From Ferruginibacter sp. (GTDB taxonomy: Bacteria > Bacteroidota > Bacteroidia > Chitinophagales > Chitinophagaceae), in contig JAHBTN010000004.1 in NCBI GenBank assembly GCA_019638575.1, forward strand, positions 124,001 through 188,000: a stretch of 64,000 nucleotides of DNA. The letters run 5' to 3'. Made by a program: the position numbers and the translations under genes. A model generated the notes under the pieces. The model saw only the letters and a program-made list of their open reading frames with translations, was not told the origin of the DNA and did no database searches. Numbering within the stretch: position 1 is the stretch's first letter; every line of letters begins with the position of its first letter. Shown here piece by piece: positions 52,337-61,543 of the stretch.

Positions 52337-53641
52337 TTATTCTTCTTTTTTTCTAAAAACAATAGCTGCATTTTTTTTATAATCACCACTAAATCTAATT
52401 TCATACCGGTCGTTTCCATCATTCACTATCAGCAGGCCGGTGTTGGGAGGAAGTTTTCCCAGGTTTTCGGCATACATAATTATTTGAATGCTATCGCCGG
52501 TATTTACCGTACTTATTTTTTTACGCACCGCATTGGTGCTTAATCCCACCCGTGGCATAATCACTTCGCCATTCATAATAACACTTACAGTATCGCCATC
52601 CACTTCGCCGTTATCATATAGCGTAAGTTCAAGGCTGTCGCTTTTATAATAAACAGACTCTATGGTTTCTACTTTTCGGTTGTTGATATCTGTTGCCGCA
52701 TTGGCAACGATAACCGGTTTGGGTTTAACTATATCAGGTTGTTTTTCTTTGGCTGGCTCGTTTTTTACAGTTTGTGGTGCCGGTATTTTTTTCTCTTCTA
52801 CAGGTGCCGGTTTTGCAGGTTGTGTTTTTACTACTTCAGCTGGTTGTTGCTTTGCTATTACAGGCTGTGTTTTTTTAACAACAGGCGCCGGTTCTTTTTT
52901 TATTGGAGCAGCTTTTGTAGCAACCGGTGGCGCCGCTTTTACAACCGGTTCTTCTTTTTTTACAGGTGGCGCTACAACAGGCGCCGGTTCGGCTTTTGCA
53001 GGTGCAGATGTTGCTGTTTCTGCTTTTACAGGTTCAGCAGTAATTTCATTTTCTTTTTTCTCTGTAGCCGATGCAGTATTGGCAACAGCAACAGTTTCTT
53101 CTTCTTTTGCATTTTTTATAAATGATAAATCTTTTGCAAGGTCAAGTTCTTGCAGGTGTGGTATTAATGCAGACTGGCTAAAATTATTTTTTCGTTCTAT
53201 AGTTATAAAGCCGGTAGCCGGTGCATATTCTTTGGTTCGGTTGGTTTCAAACTTTCCGCTAAGGGTCATTTTGTTATCCTTAATATCAAGTCGTAAAACA
53301 TTTATCATGTGTACACCTTTGGGTGGTTTAATGGGATAATTGTTTGCAATTAGTTCCACATCCTGCACCACTACTTCATTACCTTCCCTGCGTATTTTAA
53401 TTTTTTTAACCCCATGGTATTCTTTATTATTAATTATAAAATAAGTATGAGAATATCCGGAGAGCTTTCCTTTATTTTCGCTGATGGCAATTTCGTAACG
53501 GTAATTAAGCTTGGTGGTATCGTTGTACATGGTACCTTTCCAAAGGCCTGTAATATCGGCATAAGCAGGCGATTGCGCCATTACCTGTGTATAACAAACA
53601 GATATTAGAAAAAAAACAATCAGGCGCTTACCGTATTGCAT
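52337..53641 (-). CDS. Secreted protein with Pro/Ala/Lys-rich centre
   Basis: 434 residues with a signal peptide (MQYGKRLIVFFLISVCYTQVMAQ). N-terminal part (about 24-150) is beta-rich and includes ADITGLWKGTMYND and SGKFETN. A long central stretch (about 190-320) is Pro/Ala/Lys/Glu/Val-rich, repeating APVVKK-like units, and looks like a wall- or membrane-spanning flexible linker. The C-terminal domain (about 325-434) is a compact beta domain (VYYKSDSLELTLYDNGEVDGDTVSVIMNG ...). Its gene lies between selD and mnmH and overlaps mnmH by 22 bp. No link to selenium is known. Confidence 0.8.
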   Translation of the reverse strand: MQYGKRLIVFFLISVCYTQVMAQSPAYADITGLWKGTMYNDTTKLNYRYEIAISENKGKLSGYSHTYFIINNKEYHGVKKIKIRREGNEVVVQDVELIANNYPIKPPKGVHMINVLRLDIKDNKMTLSGKFETNRTKEYAPATGFITIERKNNFSQSALIPHLQELDLAKDLSFIKNAKEEETVAVANTASATEKKENEITAEPVKAETATSAPAKAEPAPVVAPPVKKEEPVVKAAPPVATKAAPIKKEPAPVVKKTQPVIAKQQPAEVVKTQPAKPAPVEEKKIPAPQTVKNEPAKEKQPDIVKPKPVIVANAATDINNRKVETIESVYYKSDSLELTLYDNGEVDGDTVSVIMNGEVIMPRVGLSTNAVRKKISTVNTGDSIQIIMYAENLGKLPPNTGLLIVNDGNDRYEIRFSGDYKKNAAIVFRKKEE

Positions 53642-54726
53642 GATAATAGTTTTTGTGTATTGATTGCAGTATCAACGCCTGCACAGGGTATTTTATTTAA
53701 AAGCAACGAAAGATTTTCACGATTTTGTAACCCTTTATTATACCATCTATCGTAATAGCTTAATAAAATACGGAAACATTCCTTTATATTATCTTCTTCT
53801 AAAAACTTAATTGCGTTTTTTGTTTCAAGCCCGCCCAATCGTTTTTGAATACGCAGGATGGCTTCCTGAAGTTTTTCTTTTTTTAGTTTACCATACTCAT
53901 CGGTTATATAATTTAACCGCTGTTCAAATGGTATATCAATAAAAAATACAGGTGCCTTACGCATTTTATACCAAAGCTGCATGGGTATTTGAAGGTTTCC
54001 TATCCGCTGACTCTCATCTTCAATAAAAATAACAGGCAGCGGTTTATTATTAGCAATACCGGTTTTATTTTTCAAACCATCACTTGCAGTAAATAATTTT
54101 TCAGCCAGCATATTCTCAAACATTTCCTGCCCGGGCTGGGGTATATTTTCTAATGCACCAAAGGCAGAGCCTTTATGGTTAGCAAGGCCTTCCAGGTCAA
54201 TAATTGTATTGCCACGGTTTGCCAGTTCGTGCAGCAATAAAGTTTTTCCGCTGCCGGTATAACCGCCAACAATATTAAAGTTGTAATCTTTTTCAAATTG
54301 AGATAATACCCATTTGCGATAAGCTTTATAACCCCCGGTAAGCTGGTAAACTTTAAACCCATACATATCTAAAAGCCAGGCTACGGCTGCACTACGCATG
54401 CCACCACGCCAGCAATGCACTATTATATTTTTTGATGGTTGCTGATTGTTTAAAGTTGAAAAATCAGTAGTAATACGCTCAGCTTCTTCAACCATATCCC
54501 TCATCTTAATAGCAAAAAAATCAAGTCCAATTTTTATTGCCGTTTCACGGTTTTGTTGTTTGTAGGCAGTGCCTACCTGTTTTCTTTCATCATCGGTAAA
54601 CAATGGTAAACTATATGCATGTAAAATATGTGCATGTTTATATTCGCCGGGGCTGCGTACATCTAATACAGGATATTGCTTTGCAAGCTTTAAAAAATCT
54701 TCTATAATTATTTTTTGTACAGGCAC
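53620..54726 (-). CDS. mnmH: tRNA 2-selenouridine synthase MnmH (SelU)
   Basis: 368 residues. Rhodanese domain first (VLDVRSPGEYKHAHILHAYSLPLFTDDER) with its catalytic Cys in VHCWRGGMRSAAVAWLL and then the P-loop domain with Walker A GGYTGSGKTLLLHELA. It replaces sulfur with selenium at tRNA wobble U34. It needs selenophosphate from SelD, coded about 1.4 kb downstream on the same strand. Ends within the signal-peptide coding start of the next gene. Confidence 0.95.
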   Translation of the reverse strand: MPVQKIIIEDFLKLAKQYPVLDVRSPGEYKHAHILHAYSLPLFTDDERKQVGTAYKQQNRETAIKIGLDFFAIKMRDMVEEAERITTDFSTLNNQQPSKNIIVHCWRGGMRSAAVAWLLDMYGFKVYQLTGGYKAYRKWVLSQFEKDYNFNIVGGYTGSGKTLLLHELANRGNTIIDLEGLANHKGSAFGALENIPQPGQEMFENMLAEKLFTASDGLKNKTGIANNKPLPVIFIEDESQRIGNLQIPMQLWYKMRKAPVFFIDIPFEQRLNYITDEYGKLKKEKLQEAILRIQKRLGGLETKNAIKFLEEDNIKECFRILLSYYDRWYNKGLQNRENLSLLLNKIPCAGVDTAINTQKLLSCNTVSA

Positions 54727-54767
54727 ATTACTAAGTTATAAATTATTGGCAAAGCAAAGAAAACAGA

Positions 54768-54807
54768 AAAGGAGAAAAAGAATAATTATCTATTCTTTTT
54801 CTCCTTT
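54768..54807 (-). terminator. Terminator between rho and mnmH
   Basis: A 17-bp perfect inverted repeat: AAAGGAGAAAAAGAATA (54768-54784) and TATTCTTTTTCTCCTTT (54791-54807) with a 6-nt loop. It lies 39 bp beyond the rho stop on the minus strand and 41 bp upstream of mnmH's start, so it separates the two transcripts; the minus-strand continuation is T-rich. Confidence 0.75.
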
Positions 54808-54846
54808 ATATTTTTAATAAAAAACACAATCCTGCTTCGGTTACAA

Positions 54847-56433
54847 TTACCCGTTCATACTGGTTAAGAACTCTGCATTATCTTTTGTGCCCTTCATGTT
54901 TTTCAACAATAAATTAATGGCTTCCTCGGGGTTCATATCGGCAATATGTTTACGCAATACCCACATACGCTGAAAAATATCTTTATCAAGCAACAGGTCG
55001 TCTCTTCTTGTTGATGAAGACACAATATCAATGGCCGGATAAATTCTGCGGTTAGATAATTTACGCTCCAGTTGTAGCTCCATATTTCCGGTTCCTTTAA
55101 ACTCTTCAAATATCACTTCATCCATCTTGCTGCCTGTATCAACCAGTGCTGTGGCTATGATGGTGAGAGAGCCTCCATTTTCAATTTTACGTGCAGCACC
55201 AAAAAACTGTTTTGGTTTTTGCATGGCATTGGCTTCTACACCACCGCTTAAAACTTTACCGCTTGATGGAGCCACCGTATTATGCGCCCTTGCCAAACGG
55301 GTAATAGAATCAAGCAATATCACCACATCGTGGCCACACTCTACCAGGCGTTTTGCTTTTTGCAATGCCATGGTGCTTACCCGTACATGTTTTTCGGCGG
55401 GCTCATCAAAGGTAGATGCAATCACTTCGGCTTTTACGCTACGTTCCATATCTGTTACCTCTTCGGGCCTTTCATCAACCAGTACAATCATCAGGTAACA
55501 TTCCGGATGATTTTCGGCAATGGCATTAGCCAGTTCTTTCAGCAACATGGTTTTACCTGTTTTTGGCTGCGCTACAATTAAACCACGCTGCCCTTTACCA
55601 ATGGGTGTAAAAAGATCCATTATCCGGGTGCTGTAATTATCTGCTTTGGTACAAAGCTCTAATTTTTCGAAAGGGAAAAGTGGAGTAAGGTAATCAAAAG
55701 GAACCCTGTCCCTAACTTCTTCCGGCGATTTGCCATTGATGGTTTCCACTTTCAACAGGGCAAAATATTTTTCGCCTTCTTTGGGTGGACGAACACTGCC
55801 ATACACTGTATCGCCGGTTTTTAATCCAAATAATTTTATCTGGCTGGGCGATACATATATATCATCGGGAGATGAAAGATAATTATAATCGCTGCTGCGT
55901 AAAAAACCATAACCATCCTGCATCATTTCCAAAACGCCTTCGCCCTGCACCACGCCATCAAACTCTATATTAAATACCGGTTGCTGGCGCTGGTTAAATT
56001 GTTTGGCTGGCGCTTTGGCTGCATCTTCTTCCAGTTCGGTTTCGGGCGCCTGGTCCTGTTCATCTTCTGCTGCCAGCATTTGTGCAATGGCTGCAGGTAT
56101 GGTGGATTCCTGCTCTGTAATGGGTTTTATTTCTGCATCATCATCCATTTCCTGAACTTCTTCCACCTGTTTTTTTACAGGTTTCTTTTCGGCTTCCGCC
56201 TTTTTTGGTTTCGATACAGCTTCTTCTGTACCTGTAGCAGCTTTTACAATCCGCTTGCGTTTAGGTTTTTCGCCTTCCTTCTTTTTTTCGGTAGCCATAA
56301 TGGTTTGGTTTTCCAGTATCTTATTTATAAGATCCTGTTTTACAAGTTTTTTTGCGTTGGAGATGCTGTATTGTTCAGCAATGTCTTGCAACTCAGGAAC
56401 GAGCAGGTCGTTCAGTTGTGAAATATCGTACAT
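54847..56433 (-). CDS. rho: Transcription termination factor Rho
   Basis: 528 residues. An N-terminal Rho_N helix pair ([24 protein letters not shown]) is followed by a long insertion (about 45-145) of Lys/Glu/Ala/Pro-rich low complexity, then the cold-shock RNA-binding domain ([22 protein letters not shown]), and the RecA-like ATPase with Walker [11 protein letters not shown], Walker [16 protein letters not shown], plus the Q-loop ([15 protein letters not shown]). All catalytic parts are intact. The inserted domain is common in Bacteroidota Rho. The 5' leader (56434-56692) contains no clear motif. Confidence 0.97.
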   Translation of the reverse strand: MYDISQLNDLLVPELQDIAEQYSISNAKKLVKQDLINKILENQTIMATEKKKEGEKPKRKRIVKAATGTEEAVSKPKKAEAEKKPVKKQVEEVQEMDDDAEIKPITEQESTIPAAIAQMLAAEDEQDQAPETELEEDAAKAPAKQFNQRQQPVFNIEFDGVVQGEGVLEMMQDGYGFLRSSDYNYLSSPDDIYVSPSQIKLFGLKTGDTVYGSVRPPKEGEKYFALLKVETINGKSPEEVRDRVPFDYLTPLFPFEKLELCTKADNYSTRIMDLFTPIGKGQRGLIVAQPKTGKTMLLKELANAIAENHPECYLMIVLVDERPEEVTDMERSVKAEVIASTFDEPAEKHVRVSTMALQKAKRLVECGHDVVILLDSITRLARAHNTVAPSSGKVLSGGVEANAMQKPKQFFGAARKIENGGSLTIIATALVDTGSKMDEVIFEEFKGTGNMELQLERKLSNRRIYPAIDIVSSSTRRDDLLLDKDIFQRMWVLRKHIADMNPEEAINLLLKNMKGTKDNAEFLTSMNG

Positions 56434-56666
56434 AAAAAATTGAAACTGTGTTCTTCAAAAAATCCCGCCTTAATCTGATTGAAATTGAGAATTAAAATGA
56501 TGGATTAAATCGCTGATGAATGATTGCTTGAAATACCCTATCAGCAAGATTCGGTAGCAATATTACGGCGTTTTTTTAAAAAAATGAATTTTTTTTTGAA
56601 GAATGGTAAAACGTATAATAGCCTGATTGCTTAAACAGCTGCCTGCAACGCATTTACACAATATCT

Positions 56667-56674
56667 TATCTTTG
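56667..56674 (+). promoter_or_regulatory. -7 element before asnS
   Basis: TATCTTTG is a perfect TAnnTTTG match located 18 bp upstream of the asnS ATG (56693). No good -33 TTTG is visible. Confidence 0.55.
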
Positions 56675-56692
56675 CAGCCAATTTATATTTTT

Positions 56693-58135
56693 ATGTTTAA
56701 CAAAAGAATAAGGATAAAGGATTTGCTGGCCAGCGATAAAACCAACTACGAAGCAACGGTAATGGGATGGGTGCGTACTTTTCGTAATAACCAGTTTATT
56801 GCACTTAACGATGGCAGCACCAATAATACTATACAAGTGGTAGCCGGTTTGGGCGAGTTTGATGATACTGTTTTAAAACGTATTACCACCGGGGCTTGTA
56901 TAAAAGCAAGCGGACAAGTGGTTGCATCATTAGGAAAAGGGCAAAAAGTAGAATTAAAAGCAAGTTCCATTGAAATACTGGGCGACAGCGATGCAGAGAA
57001 ATTTCCTTTGCAACCCAAAAAGCATAGCCTTGAATTTTTACGAGAGATTGCTCACCTGCGTTTTCGTACTAACACTTTTGGTTCGGTATTCCGTATCAGG
57101 CAAACACTTGCTTATGCCATTCATAAATTTTTTAATGATAAGGGATTTGTTTACATGCATACTCCCATCATTACTGCAAGCGATGCCGAGGGTGCAGGTG
57201 AAATGTTTAGGGTAACTACATTACCATTAGATGGATCGGCTCCAAAAAATGAAGATGGTACTGTAAACTATAAAGAAGATTTTTTTGGCCGCAGTACCAA
57301 CCTAACCGTAAGCGGACAACTGGAAGGTGAGCTTGCAGCCATGGCCTTTAGCGATATTTATACTTTTGGGCCCACATTTAGGGCCGAGAACAGCAACACC
57401 ACAAGGCACCTTGCCGAGTTTTGGATGATAGAACCCGAAGTGGCTTTTAACGACCTGGAAGATAATATGAACCTGGCCGAAGAATTCATCAAGTATGTAA
57501 TTAAGTATGCCATGGATAATAATGCCGATGACCTTGAGTTTTTAGCACAGCGACTGGCAGATGAAGAAAAACAAAAACCGCAAAACGAAAGAAGCGAAAT
57601 GGGGCTGATAGAAAAACTAAAATTTGTGGTTGATAACGATTTTGAAAGACTGACCTACACACAGGCTATTGAGATACTTAAAGAAAGTAACCATAATAAG
57701 AAAAAGAAATTTCAATACCCGGTAGAAGGATGGGGAACCGATTTGCAAAGTGAACATGAACGCTACCTGGTAGAAAAGCATTTTAAAAAGCCCGTAATAC
57801 TTACTGATTATCCAAAAGAAATAAAGAGTTTTTACATGCGGCAGAATGATGATGGTAAAACCGTAGCCGCTATGGATATTTTAGCGCCGGGCATTGGCGA
57901 AATAGTGGGTGGCAGCCAGCGTGAAGAAAGGCTTGATAAACTTACTCAGCGTATGGAAGAGATGAATATACCTGCAGAAGAATTATGGTGGTACCTTGAT
58001 ACAAGAAAATTTGGTGCCTGCCCCCATGCAGGCTTTGGGCTTGGCTTTGAGCGGTTGGTGCAGTTTGTAACCGGTATGGGAAATATAAGAGATGTAATCC
58101 CTTTCCCTAGGTATCCCAAGAGTTCGGAGTTTTAA
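56693..58135 (+). CDS. asnS: Asparaginyl-tRNA synthetase
   Basis: 480 residues from the ATG at 56693. An in-frame start upstream would precede the promoter element. N-terminal OB-fold anticodon-binding domain ([22 protein letters not shown]), then the class II core: motif 2 [28 protein letters not shown], motif 3 [16 protein letters not shown] with FPRYP. The VSGQLEGE segment and absence of a Lys-type motif indicate the Asn rather than Asp enzyme. Overlaps the next gene, on the opposite strand, by 4 bp at the 3' end. Confidence 0.96.
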   Translation: MFNKRIRIKDLLASDKTNYEATVMGWVRTFRNNQFIALNDGSTNNTIQVVAGLGEFDDTVLKRITTGACIKASGQVVASLGKGQKVELKASSIEILGDSDAEKFPLQPKKHSLEFLREIAHLRFRTNTFGSVFRIRQTLAYAIHKFFNDKGFVYMHTPIITASDAEGAGEMFRVTTLPLDGSAPKNEDGTVNYKEDFFGRSTNLTVSGQLEGELAAMAFSDIYTFGPTFRAENSNTTRHLAEFWMIEPEVAFNDLEDNMNLAEEFIKYVIKYAMDNNADDLEFLAQRLADEEKQKPQNERSEMGLIEKLKFVVDNDFERLTYTQAIEILKESNHNKKKKFQYPVEGWGTDLQSEHERYLVEKHFKKPVILTDYPKEIKSFYMRQNDDGKTVAAMDILAPGIGEIVGGSQREERLDKLTQRMEEMNIPAEELWWYLDTRKFGACPHAGFGLGFERLVQFVTGMGNIRDVIPFPRYPKSSEF

Positions 58136-58509
58136 GCGCCTGTTTTTTGCAGAGAAAATTTACATTTAAAATGCATCAATTCATCTTTAAAAATTGATGC
58201 ATTTATTTTTATAACCCCGTTTTGTTCATCCACATATTTAATACTTGTATGTACTATATTATTGTGAAGCGGATTTATTACTGCCAAAAATTTTAATTCG
58301 GCTGCTTCAATAAGATTAGTTTGTTTTTCAAGCACCGTTTCTAGTATTTCTTTTATCATCTGCATCATGCAAACACCCGGCACTACAGGTTGGCTGGGAA
58401 AATGCCCCTCAAAAATGCGATGGCCGGCATTAATATGCAATTGTGCTTTTATTTCTGTTTCAGAAACTGTTTTTTCATCAATCGTAAAAAAATCGTTTAA
58501 CAATATCAT
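58132..58509 (-). CDS. Hotdog-fold 3-hydroxyacyl-ACP dehydratase-like protein of the pigment cluster
   Basis: 125 residues. FabZ/FabA-like hotdog with the signature [26 protein letters not shown], so the GHFP His is present. The catalytic Glu/Asp that should follow PGVxxx is Gln here (CMMQM). Lower activity or a different reaction is possible. It is the last gene of the cluster in transcription order, with a 4-bp overlap with the lipoprotein gene. Role presumed in dehydration or chain processing during polyene synthesis. Confidence 0.8.
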   Translation of the reverse strand: MILLNDFFTIDEKTVSETEIKAQLHINAGHRIFEGHFPSQPVVPGVCMMQMIKEILETVLEKQTNLIEAAELKFLAVINPLHNNIVHTSIKYVDEQNGVIKINASIFKDELMHFKCKFSLQKTGA

Positions 58510-59138
58510 TGTTCAATTTTTTTAAGCCCAATATTAAATTCAAATGTTTTGTGCGATATGCCGATAGTATCAGGAATACCGTTTACAAAATTTTTCATTA
58601 CAGCATCTACAATTGGTTTTTTACTGGAAGCCCGTTGCATGTGTACTAACTCCGTTGCCCCTGCATTGGTAATATAATAATTGTAGCCTTTCTTTTGCGG
58701 AAAAATAAAATAAAGTTGTTCATCCTTTGTTTTTACAATGGCTTTGCTATCATCAAGTGTGTTCATCAGCACCAGTTCAAAATCGTGGCGCAGGGTTTTT
58801 ATCACAGATTTACGGTTCATCTTTTTAATGATGGAGTATACTTTAAAACTGCCGTTGGCGCCAAATTCAAAATCAAAAAAACCCAGCCCCATCTCGTTGC
58901 TAAAAACCATTCGTGTGCTGCTGTCGGGCATTTTTTTTATAAGCAGCAGCCCGCTTAAATGATTGCCCACCACATCAACTGTTGTTTTATACAAAGCAAC
59001 TGTAAAAGCAGGTTTAAATTTTTGTACAACACTTACATCGGCTGATGCCGATTGCATTTGCTTATGCACCGGCGAGCAGCTTAGTATAAACAACAAACAG
59101 CTACTTAATATCAAATAAGTTATCCGGTATGGGTACAT
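58506..59138 (-). CDS. Pigment-cluster lipoprotein
   Basis: 210 residues from the ATG at 59138, with lipobox LLFILSCSPV (Cys near 21). This start overlaps lolA by 38 bp; later TTG codons would shorten the signal peptide. The mature part includes VDVVGNHLSGLLLIKKMPDSSTRMVFSNEMGLGFFDFEF, a beta-rich pattern in LolA/LolB-like carriers, so it may be an outer-membrane lipid acceptor. Similar lipoproteins accompany LolA-like proteins in flexirubin and aryl-polyene clusters. Function inferred from context only. Confidence 0.75.
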   Translation of the reverse strand: MYPYRITYLILSSCLLFILSCSPVHKQMQSASADVSVVQKFKPAFTVALYKTTVDVVGNHLSGLLLIKKMPDSSTRMVFSNEMGLGFFDFEFGANGSFKVYSIIKKMNRKSVIKTLRHDFELVLMNTLDDSKAIVKTKDEQLYFIFPQKKGYNYYITNAGATELVHMQRASSKKPIVDAVMKNFVNGIPDTIGISHKTFEFNIGLKKIEQ

Positions 59139-59736
59139 TCAGTTCTTTATTGGTAAAACGCATAAGGGTGTTATCGCCCGAAAGCTCCTGCATTTGAATA
59201 CTCAGTACAGAATAATCTTTTTTATCAACCACCACATTTATCAGCCTGAACAATTCTTTCATTCCTTTTGTAACCGGCGTTAATTCAACAAGTGCATTGT
59301 TTTTGTTTTCAAAAACCCTGGTTTTAAAATCGGTATTATCAAGCGTGGTTCCCTGCATGCAGTCAATCATTATCCTGTTTATTTGCTGAAACACTTTATT
59401 TGATTTTGTAGATACCCTGCTTTCTTTAGTTCCGTCTTTTACATACACTTTGTCTTTGTTCAGTATCATCAGGTATGTAAAAGGTGTATGGTATTCCATC
59501 CGTACACGGCTGTCTTTTTTAAACCAAAAATTTCCTTTTGAAATTATTTTTTCTGACAGCATGCCCAGGTTTTTTTCTTGCACAAAATCGGCCTTTATTG
59601 AATTTGTTTTCTGGCTTGCGGCAGCAAAAGCTGTTTTAAATTTTGCAAGGTCGGCTACGGGGCTATAACCTGCATATTGGGCTTGTGATGAAAAACCTGC
59701 AGTAAAGAAAAGTATGGTAAGTAATAATTTATTCAT
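59101..59736 (-). CDS. LolA-like outer-membrane lipoprotein carrier of the pigment cluster
   Basis: 211 residues with signal peptide (MNKLLLTILFFTAGFSSQAQ). LolA fold: NSIKADFVQEKNLGMLSEKIISKGNFWFKKDSRVRMEYHTPFTYLMI, the open-barrel segment that binds lipid chains, then LNVPIPDNLFDIK at the end. Cluster-specific homologues probably carry the aryl polyene or its lipid to the outer membrane instead of lipoproteins (inference from cluster families). Overlaps the deacetylase gene by 8 bp and the lipoprotein gene by 38 bp. Confidence 0.85.
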   Translation of the reverse strand: MNKLLLTILFFTAGFSSQAQYAGYSPVADLAKFKTAFAAASQKTNSIKADFVQEKNLGMLSEKIISKGNFWFKKDSRVRMEYHTPFTYLMILNKDKVYVKDGTKESRVSTKSNKVFQQINRIMIDCMQGTTLDNTDFKTRVFENKNNALVELTPVTKGMKELFRLINVVVDKKDYSVLSIQMQELSGDNTLMRFTNKELNVPIPDNLFDIK

Positions 59737-60490
59737 AAGCAGTCAAAGCTAACATTTTATCTAACGGAACAATATTATAACCCATTTTTTTAACTTCTTT
59801 AATAAAACGGGGCAACACATCAAGGGTTATTTTACAGGTATCGTGAAACAGGAAAACAGCGCCGGGTTTTATACCTGCACAAATTTTTTGTAAAAAAATA
59901 TTTTCATCTTTAGCCACAGTATCCATCGATCTTACACTCCACCCAACAGGTGTATATCCTCCATTAATGATTGCTTTTTTTACATTAGGGTTGGTAACAC
60001 CATAAGGCGGCCTGAACAATTTTGGTTTCATGCCAATCACTCTTTGCAGTTCTGCATCCATCTGCTGCATATCTTTCAGCATTTTTTTTGCACTATACAA
60101 ATCAAACCAAAAATGATGGGAATAACTGTGGTTGCCAATGATATGCCCATCGTTATGAATTTGCCGTAAAATATTTTCATTGCCGGCAATGCGGTTGCCA
60201 ATACAAAAAAATGTAGCTGTAACGTTTTCGTTTTTCAATACATCCAAAACAGAAGCTGTATGTTCAATGGCCGGGCCATCATCGAAACTGATGGCTATTT
60301 CTTTATTGCTTGTGTTTGCATGACAAACAACAGGTATAAAAAATCCGGCGCTTATATTTATACATCCCCAAAAAACAATGAGCGAATAAATGACAATTGA
60401 AAACAGGTAAAAATAAAATGGCACCCGTAAAAAAATCAATACAAACAAGAGTGCAATAAAAAAGATATTTGTGTTGCGAAAGTTTAACAT
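59729..60490 (-). CDS. Polysaccharide deacetylase-family protein
   Basis: 253 residues. Two hydrophobic N-terminal helices, then a CE4/NodB domain: metal-binding DD pair in ISFDDGPAIEHT, His pair in IGNHSYSHHFW, RPPYGVTNPNV and a late HDTCKI. All metal ligands look intact. In aryl-polyene/flexirubin clusters, a NodB-like protein is a regular member; its substrate is not known. Overlaps the ketosynthase partner gene by 7 bp. Confidence 0.87.
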   Translation of the reverse strand: MLNFRNTNIFFIALLFVLIFLRVPFYFYLFSIVIYSLIVFWGCINISAGFFIPVVCHANTSNKEIAISFDDGPAIEHTASVLDVLKNENVTATFFCIGNRIAGNENILRQIHNDGHIIGNHSYSHHFWFDLYSAKKMLKDMQQMDAELQRVIGMKPKLFRPPYGVTNPNVKKAIINGGYTPVGWSVRSMDTVAKDENIFLQKICAGIKPGAVFLFHDTCKITLDVLPRFIKEVKKMGYNIVPLDKMLALTAYE

Positions 60491-61542
60491 GCCGAGAGCA
60501 AAGTTAAAGAATGATGTATGCCCAGGTATTGATTATACACCAAAATCTTTTTTATCTTTTTTTCTGTAAACTGATGGCTATCTATAATGGCAGGCAATTT
60601 TTGGGTCTTTAAAATTTTTGCTGCCAACCATACTGCAAATGCAGCTGCAGTAGGATACTCGCCACACAAATGCTTGTAGTTAATGGCAGCTTTACCATTA
60701 AAAATTGATGTTGATAATGCATCATATATTTTATCGCTTGCAGCATCGCCATTTTTACCTGTGATGATAAGATCTATATCGCCGATGCCTATTTGATGCT
60801 TTTGTAAAAAATTATTTACCTGTTGTTCTACTTCAGTAACACTGGCCGGCTTATAAAAAGTATGCAGGCCATCAAGTTTTGCATAATCGGTATTGGAAGG
60901 TTCGTTAGCAAGTAGAAAAAATGTTGCGCCTTCACCTGCAATAGTACCTTTTGATGTTGACTGATAAATATCAAGATTGCAAATATTGCTTTGTTTATAT
61001 AAACCCAGCCTGTTTAAAATGGTATGGCTTGCATTGATGATTTCATCGATGGCGCCCACCAATACATTGCCTGCTTCGTTTTCTTTTATCAGCATCATTC
61101 CATCAAGCAATGCACTCTCAAAAGAAAAACCACGATGCACAAATGCATTGTTATAATTATTGCATTGCAGCATAAGTCCTATTTGGGCGCCAATGGTATT
61201 GTGTGTAGATTGAATGAATGCCGTTGGTGTAAGCAGTTCTTCATTAAACTGCACCATCTTGCTTAAAAAAGAATTAGTGTCTTCTAAACAGCCATAGGCA
61301 GTACCGGTAACAATTGCATCGGGCATTTTTACATTTGCTTCCTGCAAACATTCCATAGCTGCCGCCACGCCCATGCGAATGATGCGGCTCATGCGCCTAA
61401 TCAATTTGGGGTCGATGATATCTTTATAGTCAGGCTCTATGGCGACAAGCCGGTTACCATTGTAAACAACAGGCGCTTCATCTATTGGCCCGTGGCCAAA
61501 AGTTTTTTGCGGAGAGATATTGCCTGTTGCCCTGATATACAT
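60484..61542 (-). CDS. Ketosynthase-like protein lacking the catalytic triad (chain-length-factor-like)
   Basis: 352 residues of ketosynthase fold, but the three catalytic residues of the neighbouring active enzyme are changed. The Cys position is Gly138 in HRGFSFESAL, the HGTGT position reads GKNGDAA, and the last His is Glu in KHLCGEYPTA. Chain-length factors of aromatic polyketide systems and the ApeC-like partner of aryl-polyene systems are similarly inactive and pair with a KS. The gene is 1 bp from the active KS gene. Heterodimer formation is inference. Confidence 0.85.
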   Translation of the reverse strand: MYIRATGNISPQKTFGHGPIDEAPVVYNGNRLVAIEPDYKDIIDPKLIRRMSRIIRMGVAAAMECLQEANVKMPDAIVTGTAYGCLEDTNSFLSKMVQFNEELLTPTAFIQSTHNTIGAQIGLMLQCNNYNNAFVHRGFSFESALLDGMMLIKENEAGNVLVGAIDEIINASHTILNRLGLYKQSNICNLDIYQSTSKGTIAGEGATFFLLANEPSNTDYAKLDGLHTFYKPASVTEVEQQVNNFLQKHQIGIGDIDLIITGKNGDAASDKIYDALSTSIFNGKAAINYKHLCGEYPTAAAFAVWLAAKILKTQKLPAIIDSHQFTEKKIKKILVYNQYLGIHHSLTLLSAC

Positions 61543-61543
61543 C

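Noticed and set aside
52662-53339. Plus-strand open frame rich in Gly, Phe and Ser opposite the Pro/Ala/Lys-rich secreted protein
   Set aside because: It is the complement of the low-complexity Ala/Pro/Lys repeats and has no signal or domain.
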